Positions 47,495 to 59,354 are shown, counted from the stretch's first letter. The stretch: DNA of 64,000 nucleotides from Sporobolomyces roseus (GCA_016617785.1 JADILM010000006.1:1550001-1614000), one strand, 5' to 3'. The notes: a model not told the origin generated them from the letters alone. Translations and numbers: made by a program.

Positions 47495-47847
47495 AATTAT
47501 GAAGGATGGGAAGAGTATGGATCGAGCGGAGTTTCTAATGGAACGCTATTTAGGAATGTTGTTCAACGGTCTCTTTATCATGTAACTCGCTATGCCTTTT
47601 AAATTGTCGTTCATTTCCAGCGGAAAGCAAGGGTCGATGGGAAATGATGGAACGCGTCGTTTTGCTTGTCTACCTAAACACTGGAAGCGATCTACACGTC
47701 TCACAATGCTTATGATTGAACGAAGTTGAGTCGGACTTCGCGATCGAAATTTCAAGTTGAGAGAAAAGAAAGAATTCCTTCCTCCACTTCACACTCGACA
47801 AGTTAAAGAACAACGACAGCACAAGAGGGTTTCACAAACAGGACAAG
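47495..47847. other. Intergenic upstream of FAN1
   Basis: About 350 bases without a supported gene; FAN1 promoter space. Confidence 0.5.
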
Positions 47848-50800
47848 ATGGCTAGCAACAGCCCTCCTCCACTACAAGGCTCTCCTCCACCTCCTTCTTC
47901 TCCCTCTCCTTCAGCACCAAATTCTCCCGGTTCTGACGTCTCAAACGCTCCTCCCGCTCAACGGGTGAGCTATTACGTCCAGTGTGCAGATGATATGATG
48001 GATGCCGTGTTCAAGCATGAGGCGTTCCTTTTCTCGGAGAAAGAACAACATGCTCTTCGAAGGTTTCGCACTCTCGAATGCAAGTCCACTCTTTCGCGAT
48101 TCGACTATGCTGGACAGTAGCTAATTGGACACTCTTCTCTACAGATCAATCTCGATACCTCTTCATGAGATTATTCCTTCGCAAACATGGTTGGATTCGA
48201 TTAGACGGAATAGGTTACGAGAACGACATCACAGATCTCAAGTCAGCATGTGAAGCGTTATGGAGAGTCATTGAGTTTACTCCTTCACCGCCAGCGGTTG
48301 AACCTCAAGAACAAGAATTCAAGCCCATCGCAGGACCTTCGACTCCTCCTAAAATCAAAGCGAAATCTCCCAGTCCCGACCCTTACTTTATCGATTTGAC
48401 CTTGTCAGACGACGACGAAGACGTCAAGTTGATATCGCCGAAGAAGAAGAAGAAGCGATTGGGAGATTGCGATGAGGAGGATGAAGAAATGGATTTGACG
48501 AAACTGGCAGAAGACAAGGAGGTATTGGCATTGGAAGATCCAGAGATCGCGTTGGGGCTGTTGACGATGGAAGAACTCGTTGCTTTGGGAAAGAGGATGA
48601 AGGTGACCTTGCCTGCCGGGAAAACTACGGTTCGTTCGCTCACTTTTACTTTCGAAACTTGCGTCGAGCTAAGGCCGGAGTCATTCAATAGCGTGGAGAA
48701 TGGACGAAAGCATTGCTACGTACTTCGAATCAGTCCACACTCTCATTCTTTCCTACTGCAACTCGTGAAAAGGGGAAAGGGAAAGGAAAAGAGACGGAAC
48801 AGAAACCTTTCGGTTCTTTCGGTGTCGGTTACGATTCGAAAGGGAACAAACTCAAGCAATCAACCGTCGTCGCTCGTCAAGCTCTCAACAGTATCGGTAA
48901 GCATGGGCTTGTCTTTCTCCTCTGTTTCCCTGAGCTAAATGATCGCTCCCCGGTTGTCAGGTGCTGTCATTCGACTTTCGCCTACTTACGTTACCCTCTT
49001 CAACCGCCTCTCTCTCGTATACCACCGTACATCCTACACTGCTACCTCTTCTCAACCTAGCAAACCCAGCTCTATCACTGCATCGCTCCTCGCAAGATTC
49101 GGCAAACGTCGTTATCCCGATTACATCGTTTCACGCTCATTCTCCATCTTCCCATCTCGCAAATCTCTCAAACAATTCGAAGCAGCGATGGAGGTTGAGA
49201 GGCTGGTTGAAGAATCGCTTGAGGGGATTTGGGGTCCTGGGGTGCCGAAAAGAGAAAAGGAATCTGGAGAAGAGAAGAAAGCTCGCTTTAAAGAAGGGAC
49301 CAGGATCTGGGAGGAAGTCGAAGATGAATGGAAGGAGTTGTGTCAAGAAGCTGAGTTGGAGATGAAGCAGGAAGAAGACGATGGGGAAAAGAGAAGACTG
49401 TACTATCGAAGGCGTTTTCATCCTGGTTGGCCATTGAGTCGTGCAGCTTACAAAGCTGCCGCTTGTTATGCCAAACTCGTACGTTACTGCATATCTCTCA
49501 TTCTGCATCAGACTTACCCTTTCGATCACAGGGTGATCACGAACGCGAAGTCGAGATTCTCCGTTTCCTCCTCGCTCAAACTTCTTTCAGACGTGGTAAA
49601 CGAGGAGATTGGTATGATCGTCTGGCCCTCGTTCTGATGAAGTACCCTCTCGGCGAAGAGCTTATCCTAGGGGAGAAGGGGAAAGCGAAGAAGAAGGAGA
49701 AACTGCTCAAAGCGAGGAGGGAAGAAGCGCTCAAGGTCTGTCAAGTCGGTCTCGAAGATCCATACACGCATCTCAGTAGGTTTTCCATCACCTAACCCGT
49801 CGGTGGCATGTGATACTGACATTTCTGCCTGACACCAGTCTACAAATCTTCGTTACAACGACGAATCTCTCGAATTGAATCAGCTTTGGAAGTCTCAAAA
49901 GACGAGAGGTCAATTTTCGAGGTACTACTCGCCAAGTCAGAGCAGAGGACGATGGAAGGAGAAAGGCTAGATGATCCAACAATCGGAAAGAAGAGTATCT
50001 GGCGAGCTAGCGATGCAGAGGAAGTCAGTGTCGAAGGACTCGCGCTGGAACAGTATGTCAAAGAGGGATGGAAAGGGTACGCTCATCTTTCGCTACATCG
50101 TTGCCGAACACTGCTGACCCGTCAAATCTGCAAGCGACAGATTTCACTCTGAGAATGGTGTTTTGACTTCGATCGTTCGCTTCTCTTCCTCTCTTTTTCG
50201 CATCTTCGATACGAATGCTGACCCTGCTCATGCTACCGACGTCCAGTTCGCACTCGTCTTTTGGGACATCATCTTCGCTCCAATCGACGGTGTTTTCGAG
50301 ACCGCTTATCAATCTGCTCCTCTCGATCTTGCGACTGACGCTTTCGCTATCGGTAGGCCTGCTAACAGCACTTTTCTCCGTCTCCTTCTCAACACTCATG
50401 CTCTTCTGTGTTACAGTCCGACGACCTGCCATAAACGATCGACTTGCATCTGTCGCTCGAGGGGAAGCCGTGTCATTCTTGAAAGAGACGGATGAGCGAG
50501 AGCGACCTCTCAATACATGGGCAGTCGGGATTAATTGGGAACGCTTCAGTCAAGAAGACCTGATCGAGATTGTTCAGGCAAGCCTGCGTTTCCTTTTCCG
50601 TGCTCCGCTCCGTATACTGATACTCCATGTCTTCACAGTGCATCGGTGGACCGCCTCTCGCTTCTATACTCACCGTCTTTGTCGAAGAATACGGACATCG
50701 CACAGGAGGAATTCCCGATCTTTGGTTTGTCTCTCTAGTTTCTTTCTCGTTGATCCCCTTGGTGCTGATTCACATTCTTCGAAACAGTCTATGGAATCCC

Positions 50801-51127
50801 TCAGAAGCGAAGGTTCTCTTCTCGGAGATCAAAGGTCCCGGTGACAAGCTTTCCGAGACGCAAAAAGTTTGGATCGATGTCTTGTTGTCGTCAGGAGTTG
50901 GAGTTGAAGTTTGTCGAGTTGTCGAAAGTCGCAAGCTTGATCGTGCAAACGCCAGCGACGAGGACGAGGACGAAGATCAGGACGACTCTGGAAGTGGTGG
51001 TGGAAAGGCAAAGAAGAGGAAGAGAGGGAAATCGACCAGAGCTCGAAGCAGGAGCATGAGTAAATCAGTCAAGAAGAGGGCAAAGACGGAGGAGATCAAC
51101 TTGGACGACGATGGAGACAGTGATTAA
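47848..51127 (+). CDS. FAN1: Fanconi-associated nuclease 1 (FAN1)
   Basis: About ten exons from the ATG at 47848 (MASNSPPPLQGSPPP) to the TAA at 51125-51127. A Pro/Ser leader precedes the conserved block HALRRFRTLEYQSRYLFMRL with FLRKHGWIR. An acidic region and a SAP-like segment (LLTMEELVALGKRMKVTLPA) come next. The TPR/catalytic half has GKRGDWYDRLALVLMKYPLG, SIWRASDAEEVSVEGLALEQ with YVKEGWKGFHSENGV, and FALVFWDIIFAPIDGVFETA. The VRR-NUC nuclease is CIGGPPLASILTVFVEEYGH followed by RTGGIPDL and FSEIKGPGDKLSETQKVWID, giving the PD-(D/E)xK residues. A basic tail ends DDDGDSD. FAN1 unhooks interstrand DNA crosslinks as a 5'-flap endo/exonuclease. No UBZ finger is visible. Confidence 0.95.
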
Positions 51128-51349
51128 ATGTAGATACTAGTTCAGTTTTCGTTTTCGTTCGTTTTGTTGTTGAAAAATGTTCACATCGCAGGTTTACGAT
51201 TCTCGCTGCCTTCTCGTTGCTCACATTCATTCGGTCGTCACTGTAGTCTCTCTGCCGAGAACTCGTTTGTGGAAGATCACTGCTTGTCATTTCGCGGTAT
51301 CGAGGGAGGGTATACACAATTTGGAATTTTACGCCGACGAGAAGAGTAT

Positions 51350-51999
51350 CTATTGCTCGGCACTAGTGGCCTTGCTACTGCCGTCACTGCTGAACTTGTC
51401 CGATTCCTTGTCGGTACTGATCTCTTTGGTAGAGGAAGGAGCTTCGTTGTTGACGTCTGCAGAGACAAAGAGCGTGAAATGTCAACATGCGTCAACACCG
51501 AAGGGGGTCAAATGTAGGGGGTCGCGTAGATGCGATAAAAGTAGAGTGATGGGCTAGGTAGAGAAGAGTCTGTAAACGTACTGGGTTCGGAAGACTAGAG
51601 TTGCGAAAATCGAAAATCGAAACGACGATTTATCAGCGGTTCGTCCTCGTACACACTCAGAGCACTCATACTGCACCGAGAAAGGCTTGAGGGATTGCTG
51701 AGACTCACAGTGTCACCCTTCATGCTCGAATCAGAGTCACCCATTTCGCGTCCACCGGCGTTACTTTCGCTACCCTTTCCACTAGTGTTTCCACCGACGG
51801 AACCTTCACCGAGAGCACCAGTCTTTGAAGAGATTCCTGAGGCAGAGTCTGTTGATAAGAGCCGAGGGAGAGCGGGAATCAGTTAGTGAGGGAAACAGCG
51901 AGATATTGAAAGGTGACGAAACTAACTGGAAGACCTGTTTCGAAGGAGAGCAGGAGAGTTAGTAGTTGCTCGTGAGGAATCAATCAGAGTGACGTACAT
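51350..51999 (-). CDS. Small hydrophilic (hydrophilin-like) protein with split start codon
   Basis: Five exons join to an 89-residue protein: 51999-51998 (AT of ATG plus 5' UTR), 51934-51927 (8 nt), 51848-51709, 51594-51582 (13 nt) and 51456-51350. It starts MSSNSASGISSKTGALGEGS and continues GGREMGDSDSSMKGDT, then APSSTKEISTDKESD and ends SSKATSAEQ. Ser, Gly, Lys, Asp and Glu dominate and no hydrophobic segment exists, as in hydrophilins that protect cells in drying or osmotic stress. Function is an inference from composition only. Intron 1 interrupts the start codon after AT. If retained, its 63 bases are open and in frame and give a longer N-terminus (MYVTLIDSSRATTNS). No family recognised. 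Confidence 0.6.
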
Positions 52000-52509
52000 A
52001 TTGACAGTAGTTTGAAGTTGTGTGAAGTGGAGGAAGAGGAGAGAGAGAGGAGCTGTCGCTGAGCGAACGTCGAAAAGCTACTTCGGACGTCACTCGTTGC
52101 TTTTACAATTTCTCTTCCACTATTTCTAGAGCAAAAGGTCGTCTCTCGTAGAACATAGAGCTGCTGCTCGTTCTGAAGCGGCGACAGACCGAAAAAAGAA
52201 ATGGGCTGGAGAATAAATTTCGTCAAGTTTGCGCAAAGGGTATTCAGTTCTCCTCTCCTCATAGCATTCAGCCTGTTCCTCGCTACGTTACGCCGACATC
52301 AGACGAAGGGCAGAGTACCGTGAGCTGAAAGAGTGGAACGACCAGAGCGATTCTCGTGTGCGAATCAGCTGCAGTGGTTCACAGTGAGAATCTGCTGAAA
52401 CTTGTCTATCTACATGAATTGCAATCATAACGTCACTTGCGAACAGAGATACAGCGACGCCGAGAATAAGGGGTATGGTCAATGTCAAGCTAGGTATCTA
52501 AGTACAAAT
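52000..52509. other. Promoter-size spacer upstream of hydrophilin-like gene
   Basis: About 510 bases between the start of the small hydrophilic gene and the stop of the leftward oxidoreductase gene. No supported gene. Confidence 0.45.
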
Positions 52510-54538
52510 CTACTTCTTGATCTCCTTCTTCGCGCTTTTCCTGAATCGCTTCGTGTTGTTCTCGGAAGCGTATCGGATAGCCCAGGTAAGTGCGTAGGTC
52601 TTGGTTGCATCTTCGTAAGATGAGAGGATGTCGAAAGAGTCGTCGTCGGCGACAGCGGATCCAGTACCGAGAGCAGATTCAGTTTCGTCGATGAAAGCGT
52701 CTGTTCACCTCGGGAATAGTCAGCTCGAGTCTTTCGACGACGATAAAGACGTAGACTCACTAAGCTCAGATGCGTAGGGGTCGTCACTTCCGAACTGAAT
52801 GAACGGATGGAGTTGCTGTCAGTGATCGTTGGCTGTCAGGGCGATCTTAGAGCGACTCACAGTGTAAACTTGCTCGTCATCACCATCGGGAGTACGAACA
52901 CGGAGTTCAGGGGCGTTGTAAGGGTCGATGAGCTTGAGTTGGTAACCATCGGCGTAAACTTCGAGTTCGCAAGAGTACTTGGTTCCTTGAAGGACGAGAG
53001 CGTGGGTGAAGGATCCGACGGCACCTGTCTCGTATTTCCAGGTAGCAGAAGTGACTCGAGGAATACGGTCATCTTCAGCGATAGCCTCTTCGTCGACAGG
53101 GATGACGCTGAGTGCTCCAGCAGGTTCGTCCCATTCTTTTAGACGAAGGGATCAGTAACTTTACCCTCAGATTACCGCGTAATGAGTACTCACCGAGTGC
53201 CTGAGCTTGGACTGAGTCCATGTCGACATCTCCTCCGAAGTAACGACTCAAATCGCAGAAGTGAGTACCTTGTTCAACGCTGTCGTCGTGAAGAAATCAG
53301 CGTCATTCGTCGCGAGCGCAAAACAGAATGTTCACGAACACTGGTCCGCAATCCTTTGACTTCATCCACCATGCAGGCTTGGCAGTCTTAGCGTAAGATG
53401 AGATGTAACGAGCGACAGTGGCCATAACTTCGAGATCGTTGTCTTCAATAATCGAACGCATCTTTTGAACGACTGTGAACGGTGAAATGTGATCAGTCAT
53501 GCTGTCTCCGATGAGCAGGGAGGAGTATTCGAAGCTTGCCTCGAAGGTATCGAAGGAAATAACCAACAGAAACGACTGTTCCGGAATCGACGAGAACTCG
53601 GGAAACTTCGAGAGCCTTTTCGGCGGTATCGGTCGAGAGAGGTTTCTCGATGAACATCTACAGACGAGAGAGCATTAGAACGATAGCTAAGAGGTCGAAT
53701 CCATGAAACAGAACGTACGGAAGGAGTGTTTTTCGGGAAGTGCTTCAAGATTTGAAGCTCTACGTCGCGGCCTTGATCAGTCGATCCACGGAAAGCGGCG
53801 GGACTTCCGACGATGAAAGCATGAGGACGCTCGTGATCCTTCATGGTCGAAACGAAATCGTCGAGCGAAGAACAGATCCTCGTGTCCTTGTAGGCTGAAA
53901 CTACGAACGAGTTACGTTTACGGTCGAGTACAGTCTTGGCAACCTTCTCGTTGGGGTCAATCAAAGCAACAACTTTGAGACGAGGTCCCAGTTTGTGCTC
54001 GAGTCGGAAAGAGTGGTCCCAGGGTCCTTCATCACTTCCAAAGTTGATGTTTCCAGCTCCGATAAAGACCAAGTTGAATTGTTGACTACATGAGAGCATC
54101 ATCGTGTCAGTGTTCGCCTATTCAGGCGGAAGAGTGGGCGATTCTCCCTGCGAAAATGGTAAACTCACCCAGGTGCGGCAGGTTTGCTCATGGTCATAGG
54201 ACCGAGTTTGTTCTGCGCGATAGATGGGCGACTACATCGATACAGACCAGGAATGAAGGGAGGAGGAAGCAGGATGGAAATTGATGACAAGTCGAAAGAT
54301 TCAGGTTGGAGCAGGTTCGGTGCGGTAGGAGCGAAGGGTGCGATTTAAACAAGCGTGCAAGTCAGTAAACATGTTCATTACGCTACATCACTCCCGTCCT
54401 TTACCCCCGAGCCATACAGGAAAGTTGGTAAGGCTCGGTAAAGGAAACGAAGTGACGTGAGCGAATCGCCTCAAAGAGAGAGAAGAGGACTCACCGAACG
54501 CTCGAACGCCTGCGTTGAGATGATTCTGAGAACGACAT
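52510..54538 (-). CDS. Gfo/Idh/MocA-family NAD(P)-dependent oxidoreductase
   Basis: The body starts at LGPMTMSKPAAPGQQFNLVF, then the dinucleotide-binding motif VFIGAGNINFGSDEGPW. Next are KVVALIDPNEKVAKTVLDR, FIVGSPAAFRGSTDQGRD, MFIEKPLSTDTAEKALE (the conserved EKP catalytic Lys), DSGTVVSVGYFLRY, AKPAWWMKSKDCGP, and VEQGTHFCDLSRYFGGDVDM with the conserved His. C-terminal substrate-domain blocks include RVTSATWKYETGAVGSFTHA and LEVYADGYQLKLIDPYNAPE. It ends RFRKSAKKEIKK. The start at 54538 uses a 44-nt exon (MSFSESSQRRRSSV) joined over a 263-nt intron to RRPSIAQNKLGPM. Without it the protein would start at 54197. It probably oxidises or reduces a sugar or polyol; the substrate is unknown. Confidence 0.85.
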
Positions 54539-54985
54539 GCTGTATCTGAAGTATTGAGGTATGAAGGTGAGGCAGAGGGTTAGGGCGGTTCACTTTGCTA
54601 CGTCAAAAAAACCGACCTGAAGAATTCGGCGGAACTTCGCGACTCAACTCACTTTACTTGTATCGAGGGTCAGAAGTAGAAACAATGGATCAAAAGCGGT
54701 TCGTTTCCTTCAAAAGGGATGAACAGACTCCGTCCGCATTCCGCGGAGTAAGCCAACGGACGTTCGCAAGACGTCTGACGATGGTCTCGTCGCACACAAC
54801 AGGAGTTACGGGAATGTGAGGATGCCCAAAGAGACGAGAGTATGCGAAGGGGACGAGATGAAGATAGACGTTGAACAAGTTCGTGAAAAGATACCGACAA
54901 ATCTGAAGTACAACGAGTAAGGTATGAGCTAGAGGGAACGGGGGGTATATCGTATACGATTGATGCGTTGTGTGCTGAAGAGCGT
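54539..54985. other. Intergenic upstream of oxidoreductase gene
   Basis: About 450 bases with only unsupported short frames on both strands. Confidence 0.45.
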
Positions 54986-55974
54986 CTATTCGCTGTCTAC
55001 TATCCTTCGCTTGACCAATTTGAGAGCTCCAGCGTCTCGAGCGTCTCGACGAACGACTCGATGAAGAGTATCACGACCCGGGATCTTGTCTCGGTCTGTA
55101 GGGTTCAGAAGGCATCAGGACAGGAAATCTGGGACGGACGGAACTGACGATTGAAGAGAGAGAGCGAGACGTACAATCGCGAATCTTTGTCCAGACTATG
55201 CCCGTTTCCTCAGCCTTGCTCGAGCTCGTCGAGGTCTCCGCCTCTTGATCTAGTCGACTCTCCATCGCTAGACGACTGGTGTAGCTGTTCCATGCGATAG
55301 CTCGCAGCCGTTGGTTTTCGGCGAGTATAGGATTACGCAAGTGTTTTGTCGCGGGAGTTTCGGTCGTTGAGGTGGTTTCGTTTGTCAGTTCGGTCGGTTG
55401 TGTCGAAGAGGGCGTAGCGGAAGGTCGAGGGGGAAAGGTTGGAGGTGTGAGCCCGCCGATATCGGGAGTTGTGTGACCTCCTCCGATAGGTGGGAGAGAT
55501 GCAGTATCTCCGGGTGCTGGATCCTGAATGATTGAAGTTCCTTGATAGTATCGTTTGTCTTGACGACTTGCCTTTTGACGATGCACTCGTGCGTGAGGAG
55601 TCTTTGTAGAGCGTGGAGCACGGACAGTCGTCGAAGAGTTGAACGAAAGGGAGCCAAAGGAGTCGAAAGATAGGGAACCGCGAGAGGGAGAGGAAGGGGC
55701 CGTTGGCTGAGCTTGCGGTGTCGTCAGGAGGTTCGTTGTGCCTGCTTGCGAAACGAGATGTAAACGTCTGCGATTGACAGCCCCTGAACCTGGAAGCTGA
55801 CTAACCTGAGAACAGATTCGCGTTGCTACCTGGGCGAGGAGCTTTGTCCCCATCTTGCACGATCTCTGGTCCCCAGATCCACCTTTTCTCTTCGCGCCGA
55901 CGTCCTTCGACCGGCGAAGATGTTGTTGCATTGACGAGAAAGGGAAGGAGGGAGAGAATCAGGAAGAATCGCAT
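54986..55974 (-). CDS. Probable secreted Ser/Thr/Pro-rich protein
   Basis: The start is the ATG at 55972-55974, giving MRFFLILSLLPFLVNATTSS, a clear cleavable signal peptide with likely cleavage after VNA. The frame joins the long downstream exon only if a 40-nt intron (gtagcaac..ttccag, about 55820-55859) is removed, giving APRPG/SGAVNRRRL. The body is Ser/Thr/Pro-rich (LTPPTFPPRPSATPSSTQPT), then PILAENQRLRAIAWNSYTSR. The last intron (about 55096-55172) leads to KIRDYRDKIPGRDTLHRVVR and the end LVKRRIVDSE. No known domain. Likely O-glycosylated. An alternative intronless frame from the ATG at 55931 covers the same body without the signal peptide. KR sites near the C-terminus could be Kex2 targets. 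Confidence 0.6.
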
Positions 55975-56904
55975 TTTTTTTTAAGGTGATCGTGCGAAGG
56001 GGGAGAACCTTTCGCTTGAGAGTGATGCTGATTGTTGAGAGAGTAGGTCTGGAGTGCTGCAGCGTGAGTTACGTCGACCGAAGTCGAGCCGAAGTATCGA
56101 AGTTGCGAAGAGGAGTGAGAGTTGTCGTGCAGAGTTAAAGAGTCGTGAACCGTAAACGAAAGTGTTGACAGAGAGTGACGTTATTTGAGGCGTGGTCGTA
56201 TAAAGGGTGAAAAGGAGAAAGGAGCAGAAAGCAGGGGAACGAAAGAAAGGGAGGCACTCGAGGAGGGAGAAAGATGAAAGAGAAAGGGTCTTTTTGGGAT
56301 TAAACGTCGGAAGGGACGGGGTTCAGGTCACAGACAAAACATGTCGCTGCCCCTGGCAACTCGTAATTCATTGAAATTGAGCGGAACCGATGCTTGTTCT
56401 TTAGGTGAAGAGAAAAGGAGATCTCCGAGAGTGTGATCGACTTCGGGACATTCACGGGGTCTTCGAGACCCGGTGTCCCGATACAGGCCACGAGAAGTAT
56501 CCCTGCGTTGAGACTGAAGAGTTTGACCGGATTTGGAAAGAATCAAGTTTGGAGGCGAGAGGGATGAAACAACCAACGGGAGTCGCGGCCGTTCGTAGCC
56601 TCAGTGAGGGTCTTTGCTACTGTAGCTTTGTCGGTAGACGATCCTTTGACGTGTCGACAGGTGATGAGAGAAAGGGAGAGGAAAAAGAGAAGAAACCGAA
56701 ATGAGAAAGTGGCGAAAATTAAAGCTTTTAAGTCCGAGGTTCTCACTCTCGCACGCGACACCCCAAAGCTCGAGAACAGGATGCAGCACACGTTACTGCG
56801 ATGAAATCGTACTCATACTTGCACAATGTGTGGAAGACCCGAATTATCTATACCGCCCATCTATCGAACTCTGGTTGAGGTTTTTTTGTCCAAAATATCT
56901 TCTA
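55975..56904. other. Long spacer upstream of the secreted-protein gene
   Basis: 930 bases between the signal-peptide ATG and the asparagine synthetase stop, long for this compact region. Open frames here (for example at 56405-56704) start late, carry no motif and have no splice partners. It probably holds the promoter of the leftward gene and the 3' UTR of asparagine synthetase. Confidence 0.45.
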
Positions 56905-59354
56905 CTACTTCTTGAGTTCACCGTCTTCTCCATACGCCGACTCGTGAATGGCGACGGCACGTCCAGAAGGATCCGATGCGCAGCCCCAGTCCTGTCAAAG
57001 ATATGCATGTCAATCAACTGGAGTTCTCAAACACCGCGAGATAGAGTTCGAAAGTTTGGGACTTACAGCTCGGGGAATCCATCGAACAGCAGTCTTGGCG
57101 GCAGCTTCGCTAGGGAAGTGACCTTCGAATAATTGACGGATGAGGTAAGCTTCCTTTGTTTCGGGCGTGTCGAGGGCATATCGCTCGGCGGCCTTTGACA
57201 TTTGCTCGTCGGAGACTGATCGCTCAGCGTAAGCCTTGAGTCCATCGATCCACGAGTATCCGACACCTGTAGAGCCCCAAGATGTGAGAAACTATTCCGA
57301 TAGATCTCCAAGTTCGGCTGGAATAAAGACTCACCATCAGAGAATTGCTCCTTTTGACGCCAGAGAATTTCGTCGGGAAGGTAAGGCTGTGAAGAAGGAG
57401 AAGATATTTCGACGTCAGCTTCGTCTCAAGGTCGAAACTTCGAGCGAACATGAAGCTTACCCTCTCGCCGTCGGGAGAAACATCGAAAGCTTTCCTCAAC
57501 ACGTACTTCTCCATAATCGGTCTACCATCCTTGTCCTTCTCCTGAAGACTACCCTTGCTGAAGACCTTTTGTTCAGGCTTGATGTCGAGCGAAGTTTGGA
57601 GGAACTCCTTGTCGAGGAAAGGAACACGAGCTTCAAGACCCCAAGCCATTGTTGACTTGTTGGCACGGAGACAATCGGCAGTGTGGAGGTTCTTGACTCG
57701 TTTGATGCACTCTTGATGGAAATCGGCGGCAGAGGGCGCAGCGTGGAAGTAAAGGTAACCTAGGGCAAGCAAGGATCAGTTCTCTCGTCCCTCGATCAAG
57801 CGAAGAGAGCAACGTACCACCGAAGATCTCATCGGAACCTTCTCCTGAGAGAACCATCTTGACACCCATGGCCTTGATTTTCCTCGAAAGGAGGTACATG
57901 GGAGTCGAGGCACGAACAGTCGTGACGTCGTAGGTCTCCAAGTGGTAGATAACTTCCTCGACGGCATCGAGACCCTCCTCGACGGTGAAAGTGTACTCGT
58001 GGTGAACAGTTCCGAGGTAATCGGCTGCAACTCGAGCAGCAAGGAGATCGGGAGAACCTTCGAGACCGATTGAGAACGAGTGGAGACGAGGCCATGAGGT
58101 GAGGGTGTCGACTTCATCGGGAGAAGCATCGTCGTCGAATCCTACGAGTCCGTTCGATTGCGAAGTCGATTGACGTCCAGCCGAGTGAGCTTTTTGTTGT
58201 GCGAGAGCGACCTTTTCAGTTTCACGAGCGGCGATGGCGGCAATGAGGGACGAATCGAGACCTCCAGAAAGGAGGACACCGTAAGGAACTTCTGACATCA
58301 ATCGCTTCTTGACTGCCTTTTCGAGGGATTCACGAAGAACCTTGTAGTCGACTTCTTGAGTAGGAATCGCCTTGGGGTCTTCGTCTCCAGTCCACCACGA
58401 AGGCTTGAAGTATCGCTCAGTCTTTTGAGTAGCCGAATCGTAAAAGTGACCAGGAGGGAAACTGATGACTTGATCGCACTCGTCGTGAAGAGCTTTGAGT
58501 TCGGAAGCGAAGTAAACGGTTCCAGGTCGAGAAGAGTTCCATCCTTGGTAGAGAGTGGTGATACCGATGGGGTCTCGAGCGGCGATCATTCGGGAGGGGG
58601 TAACGGAAGTGTCGATGAGAACGAATGAGAACATTCCATCGAGGAGGTTGCAGAGTCCAGTGTCGTGCTCCTTGTACTGTATAGACGTTCATAAGCTTTG
58701 TCAGTCTATGTTGAGATTACATGGGGAACTAAAGGAGAGTCAACTTACGAGGTGAAGAATAACTTCGCAATCAGAGTGAGTCTTGAACTTGGCTGATTGA
58801 TCCTTGAGCGACTTTCGGAGAGCTCGGTGGTTGTAGATCTCACCGTTGACGGCAAGAAGAAGCTTCTCGTCGTTGGAAGTGATGGGTTGAGCGCCAGTGT
58901 CTGTAAATTATCGAGTCAAAACGAAAGAGGTGAATTTAGCGAAAGTTTTTTCCGTGTAGCAGAGTCTACTGTCTGTTCGCTATAACAAGACTCGGTTGGA
59001 AGAGAGACTGTCAACTTACCGACTCCGACGATAGCTAATCGCTCGTGAACCAAAATCGAATCCTCCGACATTTTGCATCCTGACCAATCCGGGCCACGAT
59101 GACGCAATCGTTTCGATAACCCGACTGCTCGAGCCCTGAAAGCTGGCAGATCCTTGGAGTCGTATGCGTGTGCCGCGAAGATACCTGTTCAACGACCGGT
59201 TGAATTAACGATCCGACTCTAACCGATCCTTTTATACCTGATGACTCGATCACGAGTAGATCTCGAAGTATTATACGTTGACATACCACACCTGCAAACG
59301 TAGCGGAAGGCGTTAGTGGACAGTAGACGAATTTCAACTTTTTGACTCGTACAT
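56905..59354 (-). CDS. ASN1: Asparagine synthetase (glutamine-hydrolysing)
   Basis: Multi-exon gene ending TAG at 56905-56907. The glutamine amidotransferase class II domain begins [20 protein letters not shown], continues [40 protein letters not shown] and [16 protein letters not shown]. The synthetase domain has the PP-loop [20 protein letters not shown] (SGGLDSS), [40 protein letters not shown], and [20 protein letters not shown]. It ends [14 protein letters not shown]. It makes asparagine from aspartate, glutamine and ATP. The coding start is split: AT at 59354-59353, a 5-nt exon GTGTG at 59287-59291, then GTATCTTC from 59184. Frames and phases agree across the exons I could bound (lengths 2, 5, 165, 152, 859, 299 and on). 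Confidence 0.93.
59287..59291 (-). other. ASN1: 5-nt microexon of asparagine synthetase
   Basis: The bases GTGTG sit between a good acceptor (ctaac..tttgcag) and a good donor (gtatgt). They supply the G of the start codon, the Cys2 codon and the first base of the Gly3 codon. Confidence 0.75.

Noticed and set aside
56405..56704. 99-codon plus-strand frame in the spacer before the secreted-protein gene
   Set aside because: No motif, no neighbouring exons in phase, composition like a random frame.
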